NCBI GenBank assembly: GCA_035041965.1
Contig: JAPYMA010000088.1
Coordinates: forward strand, 124,001 to 188,000
Source: Anisakis pegreffii
Lineage: Eukaryota; Nematoda; Chromadorea; Rhabditida; Anisakidae
Direction: 5' to 3'
Length of the DNA: 64,000 bases
Below the pieces are notes generated by a model. The model did no database searches, was not told where the DNA came from, and worked only from the letters and a program-made list of their open reading frames with translations. Position 1 is the first letter of the stretch. Each line of letters opens with the position of its first letter. Shown one piece after another: positions 1-15,810 of this stretch. The position numbers and the translations under genes were made by a program.

Positions 1-3937
<3,937 letters not shown>

Positions 3938-4050
3938 TCGATGATGTAATAATTCAATAATAATAATAATAATAATAATTCAATAATAGTAATAATAATA
4001 ATAATTCAATAATAATGATAATAATAATTCAATGATAATAATAATTCAAT
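3938..4050. repeat. AAT-rich interrupted microsatellite
   Basis: Runs of AAT repeats are broken at intervals by TTC (AATTCAATAATAAT-type blocks), giving a short compound minisatellite. No coding content. Confidence 0.9.
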
Positions 4051-5393
4051 CAACCCAAGCTTATTCAAGCGCACCGCGCTCGTTCTCATTGACTGTTCGT
4101 CTATTTCACCACAACAATGCTAATACAATAAACTTTCACTTAAGGATAAAACGCTTGAGCTGCTGCACTCTCAAAAGCAAAAAGCATTTTTCGTTCATCA
4201 ATTTAATTTGCCAAAATGCAACGACGACGTTCGATATGTTAGTAAACAATATCTGTAATTGAATCAGGCATCTTCCCTTCTCCTCATTATTTGAGACGCA
4301 TTCCATCAACGCAATACGCTTCAGTGTTTCTGATCACAAATAATTATTTAAATTTGTTTTGCCGAGAACCCGAAAAATTGCCGGAAATTTTGAAAAATAT
4401 GGCTGTATTGTGTAACTTTTTATCTCTCATCAGACAGCAGTTGCTCTAATCTCATTGAAACACGTTCTTGGTGAGTGCAGATGACCGCATTCAGCTGAAG
4501 TCAATGCTATGAAAAGCACTGTTCAAGAAAATTAATGCTTTTCCTACCTGTAGGCGTGCTCTCCTTCCTTTAGTTCGTCGGAATATCGATGGGCGTAAAT
4601 GTGGCAAAACTTTGAAGTGCCGCACGAAAGAGCCTTCTATTTTAGAGCAACCTTCTCTTGAATCAATTCAAAGTTAACCCAATGTTAGCGTTAACACAAT
4701 GTTCCTCTTTATCCTACCCATCAACCAATAAATATGATGTTTCGGCAACAACAATTCAAAATTGTTGGATTTAACCAATGGATTTAACTAGCCCAATGTG
4801 GATTTAACCTCACTATTATCTCTGCTGTTAAATGACAGCATCTGAAAACTTGGAATCTTTTCATTCACCGTTTGCTCTTGAGATCGATCAGTTCGTGTTT
4901 TCAGCGAGATTTTAGCATGCCACAAATTATCTACCACTGGCTGAACACCAGTTCAAATCGGTGGAATTTTGCCTTTTCCATACTAAATGGAATGTTGTTT
5001 CCACATGCGTGAGGAAAGTGTGAGGAAATATTGCAATTCGGTGAATCAGTGTGACGCTAATCACGTGAACCTATGTTTTCATAAGAGTTTGCACATGATC
5101 TGCTTTGATTTCTTTGATTTTGCAGCGCTTCTGCAGCGTTGTACTTTGATTTCTTCGCTGAAACATGAGGATAAGTTTGCAGCACTTCAGTGCAATTTGC
5201 ATTCATTTTTTCATCTGTTGGCGATGATCGAAGGCGCTGTGGATATAGAAGGTGAACATCTCTCCAAACTGAAATGATCTATTATAACCAAAGCAAGTGA
5301 TTTCATCGTTTCAAGGTATTCATCAGAACACAGCAAATGACGTATTCCTAACCTGCACAACCAGCGATCTAATGAAACGAAAAAGCACCAGTG
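4051..5393. other. Upstream flank of the first GPCR gene
   Basis: No gene is supported. The frame that begins at the GPCR start codon closes at a TGA at 5373-5375, so any 5' exon would have to be untranslated or join immediately next to the start. Promoter elements cannot be identified by eye. Confidence 0.4.
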
Positions 5394-8300
5394 ATGAATG
5401 CCACAACAACATTAGCCACACCAGCACAAGGTGTTTATCACATGCGTCTCGCGCTAACGGTCACTCATCTTCTGCTGGTTTCGTTGGGTACTGTCAATAT
5501 AATGGTTATTCTGATCATCATTATGCGACCGTACATGCGCTCAATTACGAATGTTTATATGATCGGTTTGTGTTTCGCTGATTTCATTTACCTCGCCAAT
5601 CTAACACTTGTGGCCGCAACTCAACTCAACGACAAATCATGGGCATTCGGCTCGCTGATGTGCACTCTGTATCACGGAACCGAATCTACCGGTTCGTTTT
5701 TTCAATGTTCCATTGCTTCACATAACTGTAACACACTTTGCTCATCAAACTTTTATGAGTGTTTAGTGTCATTATTTTCGGCAGAGTAATGAGCACTCAA
5801 TCATTTTACCACGCAATGCACAATTCAACTGCAGTCAAAAGATGACATATGAATGCTCAGAGCAGTGCTTTCCAGGCAAATACGCAAGTGTAATGTTCGT
5901 GGTGCTGTTGGCATCTGATCGTTACTGTGCGATGTGTCGTCTGAGTCTATGCGCTCGATACCGCAACTATCAAACCGCACTGCTGGTCAGTGCATTTGCG
6001 TGGTGCTTAGCACTTGGTGCTGCTGCACCGTTGTACATATTCGCAGAAGTGACCGTGCTCAGATTACGGGTTGCCAACCATTACGTACACCGTTTATGTA
6101 TTGCTAAATGGCCATCTTCTGACATTGCCAGATGGTTTGTTCCTCATTTTACATGCATCACTCTAGTTCGCGATGTGACAAGCGATCAATGAGCAGTTAT
6201 CCCGGCATAAATGATTGCTTGTCGTCAATTCACAATCATACATAGGCACTAATCCCAGAATCTGAGGCATTCTTAGACTCGGGTTCGGTCTTTGACTGTG
6301 GAACGATTATGAGTTAGTCGAATCCTACTCAGATGCCAACTCAGGCTTTGTCTAACGGCTGCTCAGGCTCCGAATGAGCAATGACGATTTTAGACTGGCA
6401 GACGGGGTCCTGATCAATTTTGACTTACTCTTTTCATACACATATTATGTCCTCATAGCAAATTCTTTACTGGAATAGAAACAACTCTCTCGGTGTGCAT
6501 TCATAAGTTATTCTCTGAAGTTCCTTTCTGATAATTCAATAAAATTAGAACAAATGAGTTCGTTGATTTCACTTTCAGCAATTCATTACCGCTTTCAGGT
6601 ACATAACCTTCTCATCGATATTAATTTACGCCGTACCACTAGCGCTTATAGTTTTCTTCTATTATCATATTCTCAGCAAGCTCAGGGAGGCACTGAAAGG
6701 GAACAAGCGTCTACAGCGTAGTGCAAGTTCTCGTGCACCGTATCATCGAGTCACAAGACTTGTTCTTTGGGTTGTTGTCTTCCATGTTGTTTGCTGGTTG
6801 GTTTCCTCTCTTGATGCTTTCATTAAGTTAATTAACATTTGTCCGACTCATTCCGCTAGCTGAACTCATTTTTAGAAGAAACAATCGATATATGCCTTGC
6901 TCGCAGTCAACATTGTTTTCATTCATCCTTTATACTGCTTGAAACTTCCGCAAAATTAGTGTCAGTGAGCAAGTGAACCTTGATGATCTCTCACGTCGTT
7001 AGAAGCAGAGAAAGTTATGAAATATGACCGAGTTTTAGCAATAGTCAAGCATAAAGCATTCAATTCAGATATTATAATTTTCGAGGGGCGAATATGCAAA
7101 ATTCACATTTTCATTTTAGCTTTCAGTTTTGCGGAAATATGTATGGTTATGATGTGGTACCATATGTTCCACATAGAAAGAGTGACATTTGGAAAGTAAA
7201 CTCAAATGAAGTTAGCAAGGATATCTCTCTAATGAAATGTTGTCGGCTGGTATGACAGATTAGTGAACGAAATGAGTGAAATCACTTTCAGGTCACCGTT
7301 CTGGTTATTCAATTTGCTCAGCTCCATATTCCGATTACGCATTCAAACGCAATTCGATCGTATCATCGTTAATATCATTCATTTATTCCCCTACATCAAT
7401 TGTGCACTTCATCCGTTGCTCTACGCTGTTCAAGCTGAGAACTTTCGAACTGCTTTTCGTTCGCTTTTTCTACGACGACCCTCGCATAGTGGTGTTCGTT
7501 TGGCTCGCGGCAAACAGCGCACACGTGCTTTGCATGGGCAGGGCAGTTGCTACAGACCTAGTCGCACTTCGGTGTTAGTTCTTGCGAGTGCTTATTTCTT
7601 AAATTCAGGTTGATAATCAAATGAGGCAGGCATCACTTGTGAATACCTCATTTCGTTTAAGCAGTTAGATACTCACCATTGTGCACGCATTCAATAGCAT
7701 AAATCTCAATTTCATCTTAGCCATATAGAATTGAATCGCCCCAACTCAAATAATGTACGAAACTGTGCGACTGTCCTACTTTGAGAACATTCAAACGTTT
7801 TTGCTGCTCGAAACTAATTCGAAAATCCGACAGAAATTAAAGAAGCATTGTCAACATTGTCAAACAAAGTGTGTGAATCATCATCGAGCAGTTGTTATCC
7901 TCAAAGCTGAAAATGCTCATCACAAATTGATAATAATCGATCACTTTTCAGACATGATCCTCTATTGACCCACCAACATCCCACTCAGGTGAATGCGGAT
8001 CGTCGTTTGGTTTGTAAGAGGCGCACTCACAGTGTTCTCAAAATTCAGAATCTTTGGAATGGAATGAAGTCCGATCGCACAAGTGCATCCCAGCTGAACG
8101 TGCCGCCCTCAGAGGACTATCGCGAACGTTCTCCATCTGATGTCCATGCGTCCGCACCCACAGTAGGTGTTGTGCTCTAAGCAGATTCCTAATCGAACAA
8201 ACCATGAACGATTTTAAGCAACTGTTCTCAACTCAGTGGCCTCATCTGAAACAGTTGGGTATCAGACTGCCATTTATCACAACGAAAAATGTTGCTTTTT

Positions 8301-9391
8301 CAGCGATTTCTAGGCAAGCACTCATCACGTAGTACAGCGGAAGTCGTATTGTTTTCTTGAACTCAAGTAAGACTATTAGGGCTTAATCCAGTGGTGCATA
8401 GCGATAAATATCTTTCCAAAGCAGCCGTAAATCCGACTTCTTAGAGTCGAAAAAAGTGTTAAACATCGAGCCTCTTATAACGTTTGAGTTGAACGATAAT
8501 ATGTTAATGCTGTGATATTTGGATAAAAAGTGCATATCGATGCGCAATCTTAAGGACCATATCTTATGCATACATTCTTGGCCTACTCGGTGGGCCAAGA
8601 CTCGGTGGAATGAGACTTAAGATAAGGCACAAGCCTAGTCTCAGGCTTACACTTAGGATTGGGCTTATAATGAATATAATGAAACGAAATTTGCCGGGAA
8701 GACTTGGCCTTAGCACGAAAACAGACCTGAAACTGAGACTGAGTCCAGTGCTAGCGATTAGGGTTCAGATTCACCCACACGTGTTTGTGACGACATACGA
8801 AATTTAAAAACTAAAAACCAATGGTATCTTTTAATGTTGAATACCTTGAAGTTCTTATTTCTAAATCACAGCTTTTATTTCTAAATCATCGTACAGCTTC
8901 TCAAAAAAACTGATTTCTTCGTATCGCTTCTAAAATCGTGTAAAAATTGAACGGTTCTCTCATTATTTATCAACTCCAACGATGTTAATTTCCATCTTTG
9001 GTTTGCTCATGGCAAGACTTTTCTTTCAAATTCAAACTTATCGAAAGATGCATGATGTGAAAGTATGAGCGCTTGATCAACTTCACAACGTGACACCTTG
9101 AGCATATGAATGCTTAAGAAGCACGCAGGCTTTCAGTGGTTTCCTCAGCAGACTATAATACGGGTCGGCGTTCTCATGTGCAGTTTTCTTACCACCCTGA
9201 ATCATCCTAGGAAGTTTGGCATTTGAGTGAGGATTGTGCACAACGCGTCAAGTTTTCGGTGCCAAACGATTCAAGCAAACGTGTCTCGCTGGCTAGTGTC
9301 ATGATCTCACCACACGCTTATCAGCTCACGTATGTTTCATCGATTCAAACAAATAGACAGAACATTCAATCTGTGTTTCAGAAATGTGTGA
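5394..9391 (+). CDS. Neuropeptide G-protein-coupled receptor, somatostatin/allatostatin-C/opioid-like
   Basis: Predicted exons are 5394-5691, 5876-6134, 6599-6796, 7292-7573, 7952-8162, 9211-9329 and 9382-9391 (about 458 residues). All phases match, and the first four exons rest on family motifs. A short N-terminus with an N-glycosylation site (NAT, residues 2-4) precedes TM1 (about 19-43) and TM2 (53-76). Cys89 and Cys174 are the usual extracellular disulphide pair. TM3 ends in SDRY (113-116), TM6 carries CWSP (251-254), and TM7 ends in HPLLY (292-296) where the family normally has NPxxY. The exon 2/3 join restores the WP-to-PL spacing of somatostatin receptors. The family couples peptide hormones to G proteins at the plasma membrane, usually in neurons. 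The three tail exons are inferred; the tail contains KRVSLAS, a possible kinase site. In another frame the last exon would run to 9485, and an AATAAA at 9540-9545 fits either end. Confidence 0.8.
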
Positions 9392-9539
9392 AAGCAACTA
9401 TCTGGAGCAGCGATCTTCCACCCTCAGTTATGATCTAGTGTCGCAACATCACAATCATTCACTGAATTCGATACAATTGCCGTGACAATCATATTGTTTT
9501 GCTAGTTGACCACTTATTGTTACGCACCAAAAAGTTATT

Positions 9540-9545
9540 AATAAA
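9540..9545 (+). terminator. Candidate polyadenylation signal of the first GPCR gene
   Basis: A canonical AATAAA lies about 150 bases past the preferred stop and about 55 bases past the alternative stop at 9485. It is the first such hexamer noticed downstream of the tail exons. Confidence 0.4.
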
Positions 9546-10650
9546 ATGCTTCTTTGCATGCTGTTCTTTCTGCCTGTAAGTTTGGTGCACACCGAATATT
9601 ATCGGAAAAGAGACGCAACAACTATGCAACTCATCTATTTTCCTTTCCATGCATGTCAGTCTACTGTAAGTCGCAGCACAATAACTAAATTGTGAGGAAT
9701 ATCGATAAATTATGATATCGCATTGGCTCGATCCTCAAATGAACTGTTCTTTGTCGCATGAGGTTATTCGAATGTTTGCGATCCAAACATACAAATGAGA
9801 TCAACGAGCGGTTAATCGAAAAATGTACAGAAATACAAATATGAAAGACATCAAGGTTTCTTGTTGCCATTTCAGCAAAGCAATTAAATTGTATTCGTTG
9901 CAACAACACAAACAAACATATATTTTACAGTCTTCGTCAACGATCCAAGCAATATTATATGGTAGTTAGCTATGCTACAGAATCAGCAGTCTAACGTCAA
10001 CTAACGACATATCATAATAATTATACATCTAAAGAAGTATCATAAATCATCCAAATGATGAGAATTATAGCGCTTGCTGGATTGTTTTCTAATTGTAAGC
10101 AAATTGTCGTATGCAGCACATAATTTCTGTTTCGCAGCATTATTTTCATATCTGAATCAATTATACCGAGGAAACGCTCTTATACTGTAACATTGGTGCC
10201 GAAGTTTTCTTTCCTGACCATGAAATGAGCTTTCGAGAATCCAGGGAACTAGAATGCTCTCAAATCAAACTGGTAATAGAGAGCGCTGAATGAATACGCG
10301 AGAGATGTTCGAGAAATATGATCAGTTGGTGATCGCTACGATCTAAGTTGCAGCTGAACAGGTTTCTTCTTTCAAAACAGCTATCAATTTTGCTATGAGT
10401 CCAAAATTGCAGCACACTTCAAGAGATTTTCTGTCACGTAAATTCTCCGCATCTTCACACTTTTGAACACCTGATCTCTGGTGTAAGTAATTTGCCTAAT
10501 AAAATAGACACTAAATAACGAATTGGTACAATTACAATCTTTCAGCAATCCAAATTCACTTCATTCATATCGTTATCGTAATCACGGAGGTGATAAGAAA
10601 ATAAATTCGTCTCCTTTTCTAGTATTACATCAGCAGCAAAAGCGTTCTCG
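9546..10650. other. Spacer between two convergent GPCR genes
   Basis: No exon, RNA gene or repeat could be supported. Both receptor genes end towards this spacer. Confidence 0.5.
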
Positions 10651-13600
10651 TTAATAAGGTAGAGCACCGTCGTGGGTATTACCATTCATGCTCATTCTCG
10701 CCCTTGAAATACGTCTCGCATTCAGCTGCAGCACTCGGGTTCGCATCTGAATTCACTTCGAAATCAATTCATTTACGCGTTTCATCAACATTTTATCAAT
10801 TATTGCATGAACCAAACTTTTCCTCCACTTCAGTAATGTGACGAACTAAAGTTGATACAATTGGATTGAATTGCTCGCACGCTATGCATTGACTGCGTTT
10901 ATAGTTGACGAAGTTTAGTTCTAGTTGGGTTGAAACAGCGGAAAAAAACAAAATGTTTTCAACAGATTTTTGAAAGGTATACTTCGAACATTTATCAGCC
11001 AGTTTTGCATAAGTGAAGGAATTTCATTGTTTGAAAGCATTTGAAGCTACAGCCATAATAATAGTTTGCTTCAATTTCTTGGAAAATCTCAGTGAGCGAC
11101 TCGCAAAAAAAGTTGAAGTGAGAACGCAATAAACTCTTCAGCAACCTTGTCTCTTTCGTGTCGACAACACAGTGTATCGGCGATCGCAACCCGGAAACGC
11201 TTCGACAGAAATGCGTAAAGAAGCGGATTGATCGCACTGTTCAAAAACATCAATAAAAATGTGATCGGTTGAATCAGCACCGATAAGCAGTCCAAACAAC
11301 GTGGCTCTTAAAAGCGTTCATTAGGGAAACGTGATTTGTCGGTGGTGACAACCAAAATTACGCATTGTCTCATGGTATTTTCACCGACTTCTCTGTTCTT
11401 TCAGTCGCGTTTGTGGTCGAAATTTCAACACAATCCGACACAGCAACATATTGAGAGGTTTTTTTCGTCAAAAATAAAACAAGCACCCTAGAATTGATGT
11501 TATGCCGGCAGAGAGTGAGCTCAGTTCGATGCAAATTATTCGAGGCAGGTGCTGATCGTAAGCATACTCCATGCTAATGAACATGAAGAAAGTATCCTAA
11601 ATGATTGCACAACAACTGAAAACGATAATGCCGATCACCTGTGTTGTCCCTCCATACACTCCACATCAAATAAATGTAACGCGGAACTGAGAGCAACGCA
11701 AACGAAAGTACAATAATGACCACCAGGCGAATCACTCGACGTCGACTGTCCAACGCCTCAGCTTTTGAGGATTTCCGATTTGCCGCGTTGTTGTATGCTG
11801 CTACCGCAACACTCCCTGAACACCAACACTCATTGTTCTCAACTGACCGCAACTTCAGCACACTTCCAATTTTCAATCTTCGAAGTGGTAACAATTTAAA
11901 GTTTTAAAAATTAGAGTTTGAAAATAACGAAGATCGCTGTGATTTATGGTGTTTACTGAGCTAATCAATACGCAGGTTAATAGTGAGCAACGAACCACTT
12001 CGTTTCGAGATCAGCGTAGTGTATTGATGCTCAGATGACTTGATGAATGTGCTAGCACTGGGTTCACATCTGGACGATGAGCGTGCCACAGCACCGTCGT
12101 TCGTACTTCTCAGCAGCACCACACCAATGGTTGCGTAAATGCCGAACAACAGCGCCAGTGGTATCGCATACCATATGATGAAATTCAGTGTTGTCACCAC
12201 CTTCAGAACGTTCATTTGGTCATCGAATAGGAGGATGTTCTTTCGTGTACAACTCTGCAATGTTTCACTTCAATCACCACCGAAGGAATGATTTTCAAAG
12301 CGATTTCATATTCAATTACTGCAAGTTGTAAACATTACTGGAAGCTTTCAATGGATTTTCGAAACTGCTAAAGAATTTCAAAAACGCACTCTTGTCTTCG
12401 CAAAATATGCAAAGCCTTTGTGCAAGTATTTCTCATACACAAGCAGATTGATATCCAAGCAAATGAACTCATATTCTCCACTCAAACTTGATAATAATCG
12501 TGCACTTGTTCTCAGCTTTGAGCTTTGCCTCCTCACAGCTTCAATCTTACGTGTAGGTGTTGCGGATGGGCTTTGAACACAGGTGAGTGATCACCATCCA
12601 TTGTCATGGAATTCAGTGATGCAGCTGTGCCGCTCTTTTCGCACCTAATCTCATTGAACTGTAACAATTCAGAGAGAGTGCTTTTGTCGATGACGTCTGA
12701 TAGTGGCACCTCAACCCTAAGAATGCTGCAATGATGCCAGCAGCAATTGCCTACCCCAAAGTCACCGAATTGAAGATATTGAGCAGCGATTAGATAGGGT
12801 GAATTCATTGTTGCCGATGCACTCCATATGAGCACCGTGCTGGCCACGAGAACGCTCTTGGTTAGCAAGTGTTGCACGAGCATTGGTCGTAGAACGGCGA
12901 TGAAACGTTCGATTGATAATAGCACCTGTAAATGCTTTCTTAATGATCATCCTCAATGCTTCTTTATTGTGTACCTTGTTTTATTCTAGCTAAACTTTAA
13001 ACTTACTTTTTTCCAATACACATTATGAAAATCGATGTATGGATGAACACTGTTCCCTTGAGAATGACTTTTATTCTGAGAAGGTGACTGTTTGATCTCA
13101 TTCATACTCATGCGGTTATCACGCATCAGAATGGACAATAGATAAAACTTTTCGGAGATATTTTCTTTGCTTATTATCTCGGTCGGGAATTTGACGAATT
13201 TCACGATCGATCACGAACTACCGATTTCTTTTTGTTTGATTGAACCGACAAAAAGAGAAACGCACTAAGATGCCGGCACTTGCGTTCGGTATGAGATGAA
13301 GTACGTATACATAGGCGTGACACAACAACTCGCCGAATGGCCATCGCCCATGTGAGAGCAGTACGAAATGAGTGGCGTTTTGTACAACACAGAATATGCC
13401 AACCAACAGATCGGCTACAGCGAGATTGGCCAGGAAGAAGTTGGTGACGGTTCGCATGGAACGTTGCAGTGCAACGACCGCAATTATGGTCACATTTCCT
13501 GAAAGGTTCATTCAACGGGCTCTTTCTCCAATATATCTTAGAGAGCATTTGAGATACTCAGAAGCAATCCATCAAGCCGATCCGGCTCCGTTCATTACAC

Positions 13601-13814
13601 ATTTGCACAAATCACACTAAACGTTGATCACAGCTTTCGATTACGTATGAGGGAAGTTAGTTGTACTCAAAAAGATAGATGCGTTAATGAACCAACCGAT
13701 CACACAAAGTAGAAATACAGTGAGATAGGCGAGCACGAATGGATAGCGTATCGATGGTACGCTCAGTAGAGTTTCCTCTTCGACAATTTCATCCGAATCG
13801 GTTTCGTTTATCAT
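10651..13814 (-). CDS. Neuropeptide G-protein-coupled receptor, trissin/TRH-receptor-like
   Basis: Exons in gene order are 13814-13697, 13498-13266, 12925-12755, 12254-11972, 11842-11639, 11306-11146 and 10746-10651, about 421 residues with all phases consistent. The first intron splits the TM1 Gly-Asn (40-41), a common position. TM2 holds LAVAD (65-69). Cys99 and Cys176 are the expected extracellular pair. TM3 ends in IERF (122-125) instead of DRY. TM6 reads SVPRY with no CWxP, and TM7 has canonical NPLLY (363-367). The TM2 segment LAVADLLVGIFCVVQN and the TM6 end LMWSVW resemble trissin/TRH-type receptors as I recall them, so the ligand class is tentative. Exon 5's acceptor and exon 6's TTTTAAG acceptor are the weakest joins. 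Exon 7 adds a basic, Arg-rich tail. A TTTCAG acceptor just upstream of the start (near 13850) could take a 5' exon or a spliced leader. Confidence 0.78.
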
Positions 13815-14819
13815 CACAATGCTGAACGAATGTTCTAAGTTGTGCCTGAAAGAAGATTACATCCAAAATCATCCGAGTGACTTCCCTGTACAATTCGCTA
13901 CTGAACGAAGCAAGTGCGCAACGAAGCAAGGAAACGATTACGGAATAATAAATTCAATCAAAACTCTATTCAAACTATCAGAAAGTTTGCCGCGATCAGT
14001 AGTCAATAAGATACTGAACAAAAAAGTTGAAGAAAAATCACATGAGTGCCAAAATGCTACAAATGTTACAAATCCGTTCGTGAGTTCATTATGGAAAGTC
14101 GACCTCATGAATTCTAAGTTGCTCTATCAGCTTCAGAACATTTTGCACAACTATGATGTGCAAAATCGAATAACGTTAGGCAATTCAGTGCAGTTTTAAA
14201 GCAATGCACGAATATTCTCAGTGCAATATACCCGTTAGCCCATATCATCAACGGAATCGCAGCAGTGCGTTAAAATACAGCTACAAATAGCGCAGCTCTC
14301 ACAAATTCAGGGAAATTTTTCGGATTTGAATTCAATACTCGACGGAGGTTTGCGGCTAATCAACTTCACATTGACTGCAGCTAGTTCGCTGGCGTCATTT
14401 TGATCAAATGTTCAGTTATAGCAGAGGTTGAGCATTTTCGAATGTTTGCCGTCGAATGCTTACGCAATTCAGTGGATTTTCAAATAATCTTCAGCAATCG
14501 TGTAAGAAAGGGCGAAAATGCACATTGCACAGTTGGTTACAACGTTGGGTTTTGAATAGGGCTTGCAAAATCCCGACGGATTTTCAATCACGGAATCGGG
14601 ATTCAATCCCGGGGTCGACTTTCGATCCTGAGATTATCCGGGGATCGAACAACTTTTGAAATATCGATGCGTGTGACTTGCTTGTTTAAACACATTTTTC
14701 GAACCAGTATATTCATAATTAATCAGAAAAGAGTTGTTAATTCAACAAATTATCGAACAAATATAAGAAAACAAATTATTCAAATTCAAATTAATATTTC
14801 ATATAAAGATAGTAATGGT

Positions 14820-14875
14820 CATGCATAATGCAGTTTCATGCATAATGCAGCAAGGCATAATGCAGTTTTTATGCT
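14820..14875. repeat. Short GCATAATGCAG tandem cluster
   Basis: About three full copies of a 15 to 17-base unit built on GCATAATGCAG followed by a T run stand head to tail with small differences. The cluster is too short to classify. Confidence 0.75.
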
Positions 14876-15724
14876 AATTGTAAGGCATCTTGTCATCTCT
14901 GGTCTAAGCTGATAACAGTTCACTTGCATGTGAATCTGATCTTCTTGATTCTCAAACACCTGTTTGCGATGCTTCAAGTCCATTTTCTGGCATTGCGAAC
15001 ATCTGCTAAGTTCTGGCATTTCCGAAATTTGGATTTTTTTAAAAGAAATGCATCGTCGTTTGAATTTTGGAAAAATTAAAAGTTCAAAGTTTATCTAAAA
15101 AGTAAAAAAAACACATTCACAATGTGTTTTCATCGAACCATCGAGCACTTATATACTTAATAATTATGATCAGAAATCATGGAAAGTTGCTTGATATTAA
15201 TGCTTAAGATCCTTTTGAATGGAACAATTTCGCTCACTTCAATAATGATGTCTCACAAGGTGTGATCTCAGTGAGAATCAGTGCACATTTTGATCGAATG
15301 AAAATGATTCCAAATACCGAAGTCAAGCGACTTGCAGTCTTTAGAACGTGCACTCCAATTAACAGATAGAATATTGAAACTGAACAAATCGCATAAAAGG
15401 AAACAGCTCAAAATTTCGTTGCACTTGGTTCTCATTAGAAAATGTGATCCTCCCGCTAGTTTACATAGGAATTCATCCAGATGAATGATATAAATTAATG
15501 AGGAGCAGAATAATCATTTGAATGTTCAATGAAATGTTAAGCAAAAGTTCATCAAGCTGTCGTTGATCGTGTCATTCGTCTGACATGCGTTCATTTCCTT
15601 GACCGTTCGTCAATGACGGGTGGCAAACAACAAAGATGACTGCATATGAGTAAGATTGTGATGAGTAAGGCTGTTTCATTATGGGCAAATTATCAGAATT
15701 CATACAAATTGACCTGATTTGTAT

Positions 15725-15810
15725 CAAATCCCAAGTCCCGGGATTTTTGAAAACTTAAATCCCGGGATCGGAATCGAAACTGAAATCCCGGGATCCCGTG
15801 AAAACCCTAG
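15725..15810. repeat. CCCGGG palindrome cluster
   Basis: Three copies of AATCCCGGGAT-type sequence have CCCGGG at 15737, 15761 and 15787, spaced 24 and 26 bases apart and separated by TTTGAAAA-like and CGAAACTGAAA-like spacers. A degenerate relative lies at about 14,540-14,655. This looks like a fragment of a dispersed repeat rather than a regulatory site. Confidence 0.7.

Noticed and set aside
4930..4980. Possible tRNA T-arm (AGTTCAAATCGG)
   Set aside because: The loop resembles a B-box but the stem bases do not pair in T-arm register and no D-arm or acceptor stem fits.
13819..14199. 126-codon forward open frame
   Set aside because: It lies beside and upstream of the minus-strand receptor start with no recognisable domain, hydrophobic pattern or splice context; likely chance.
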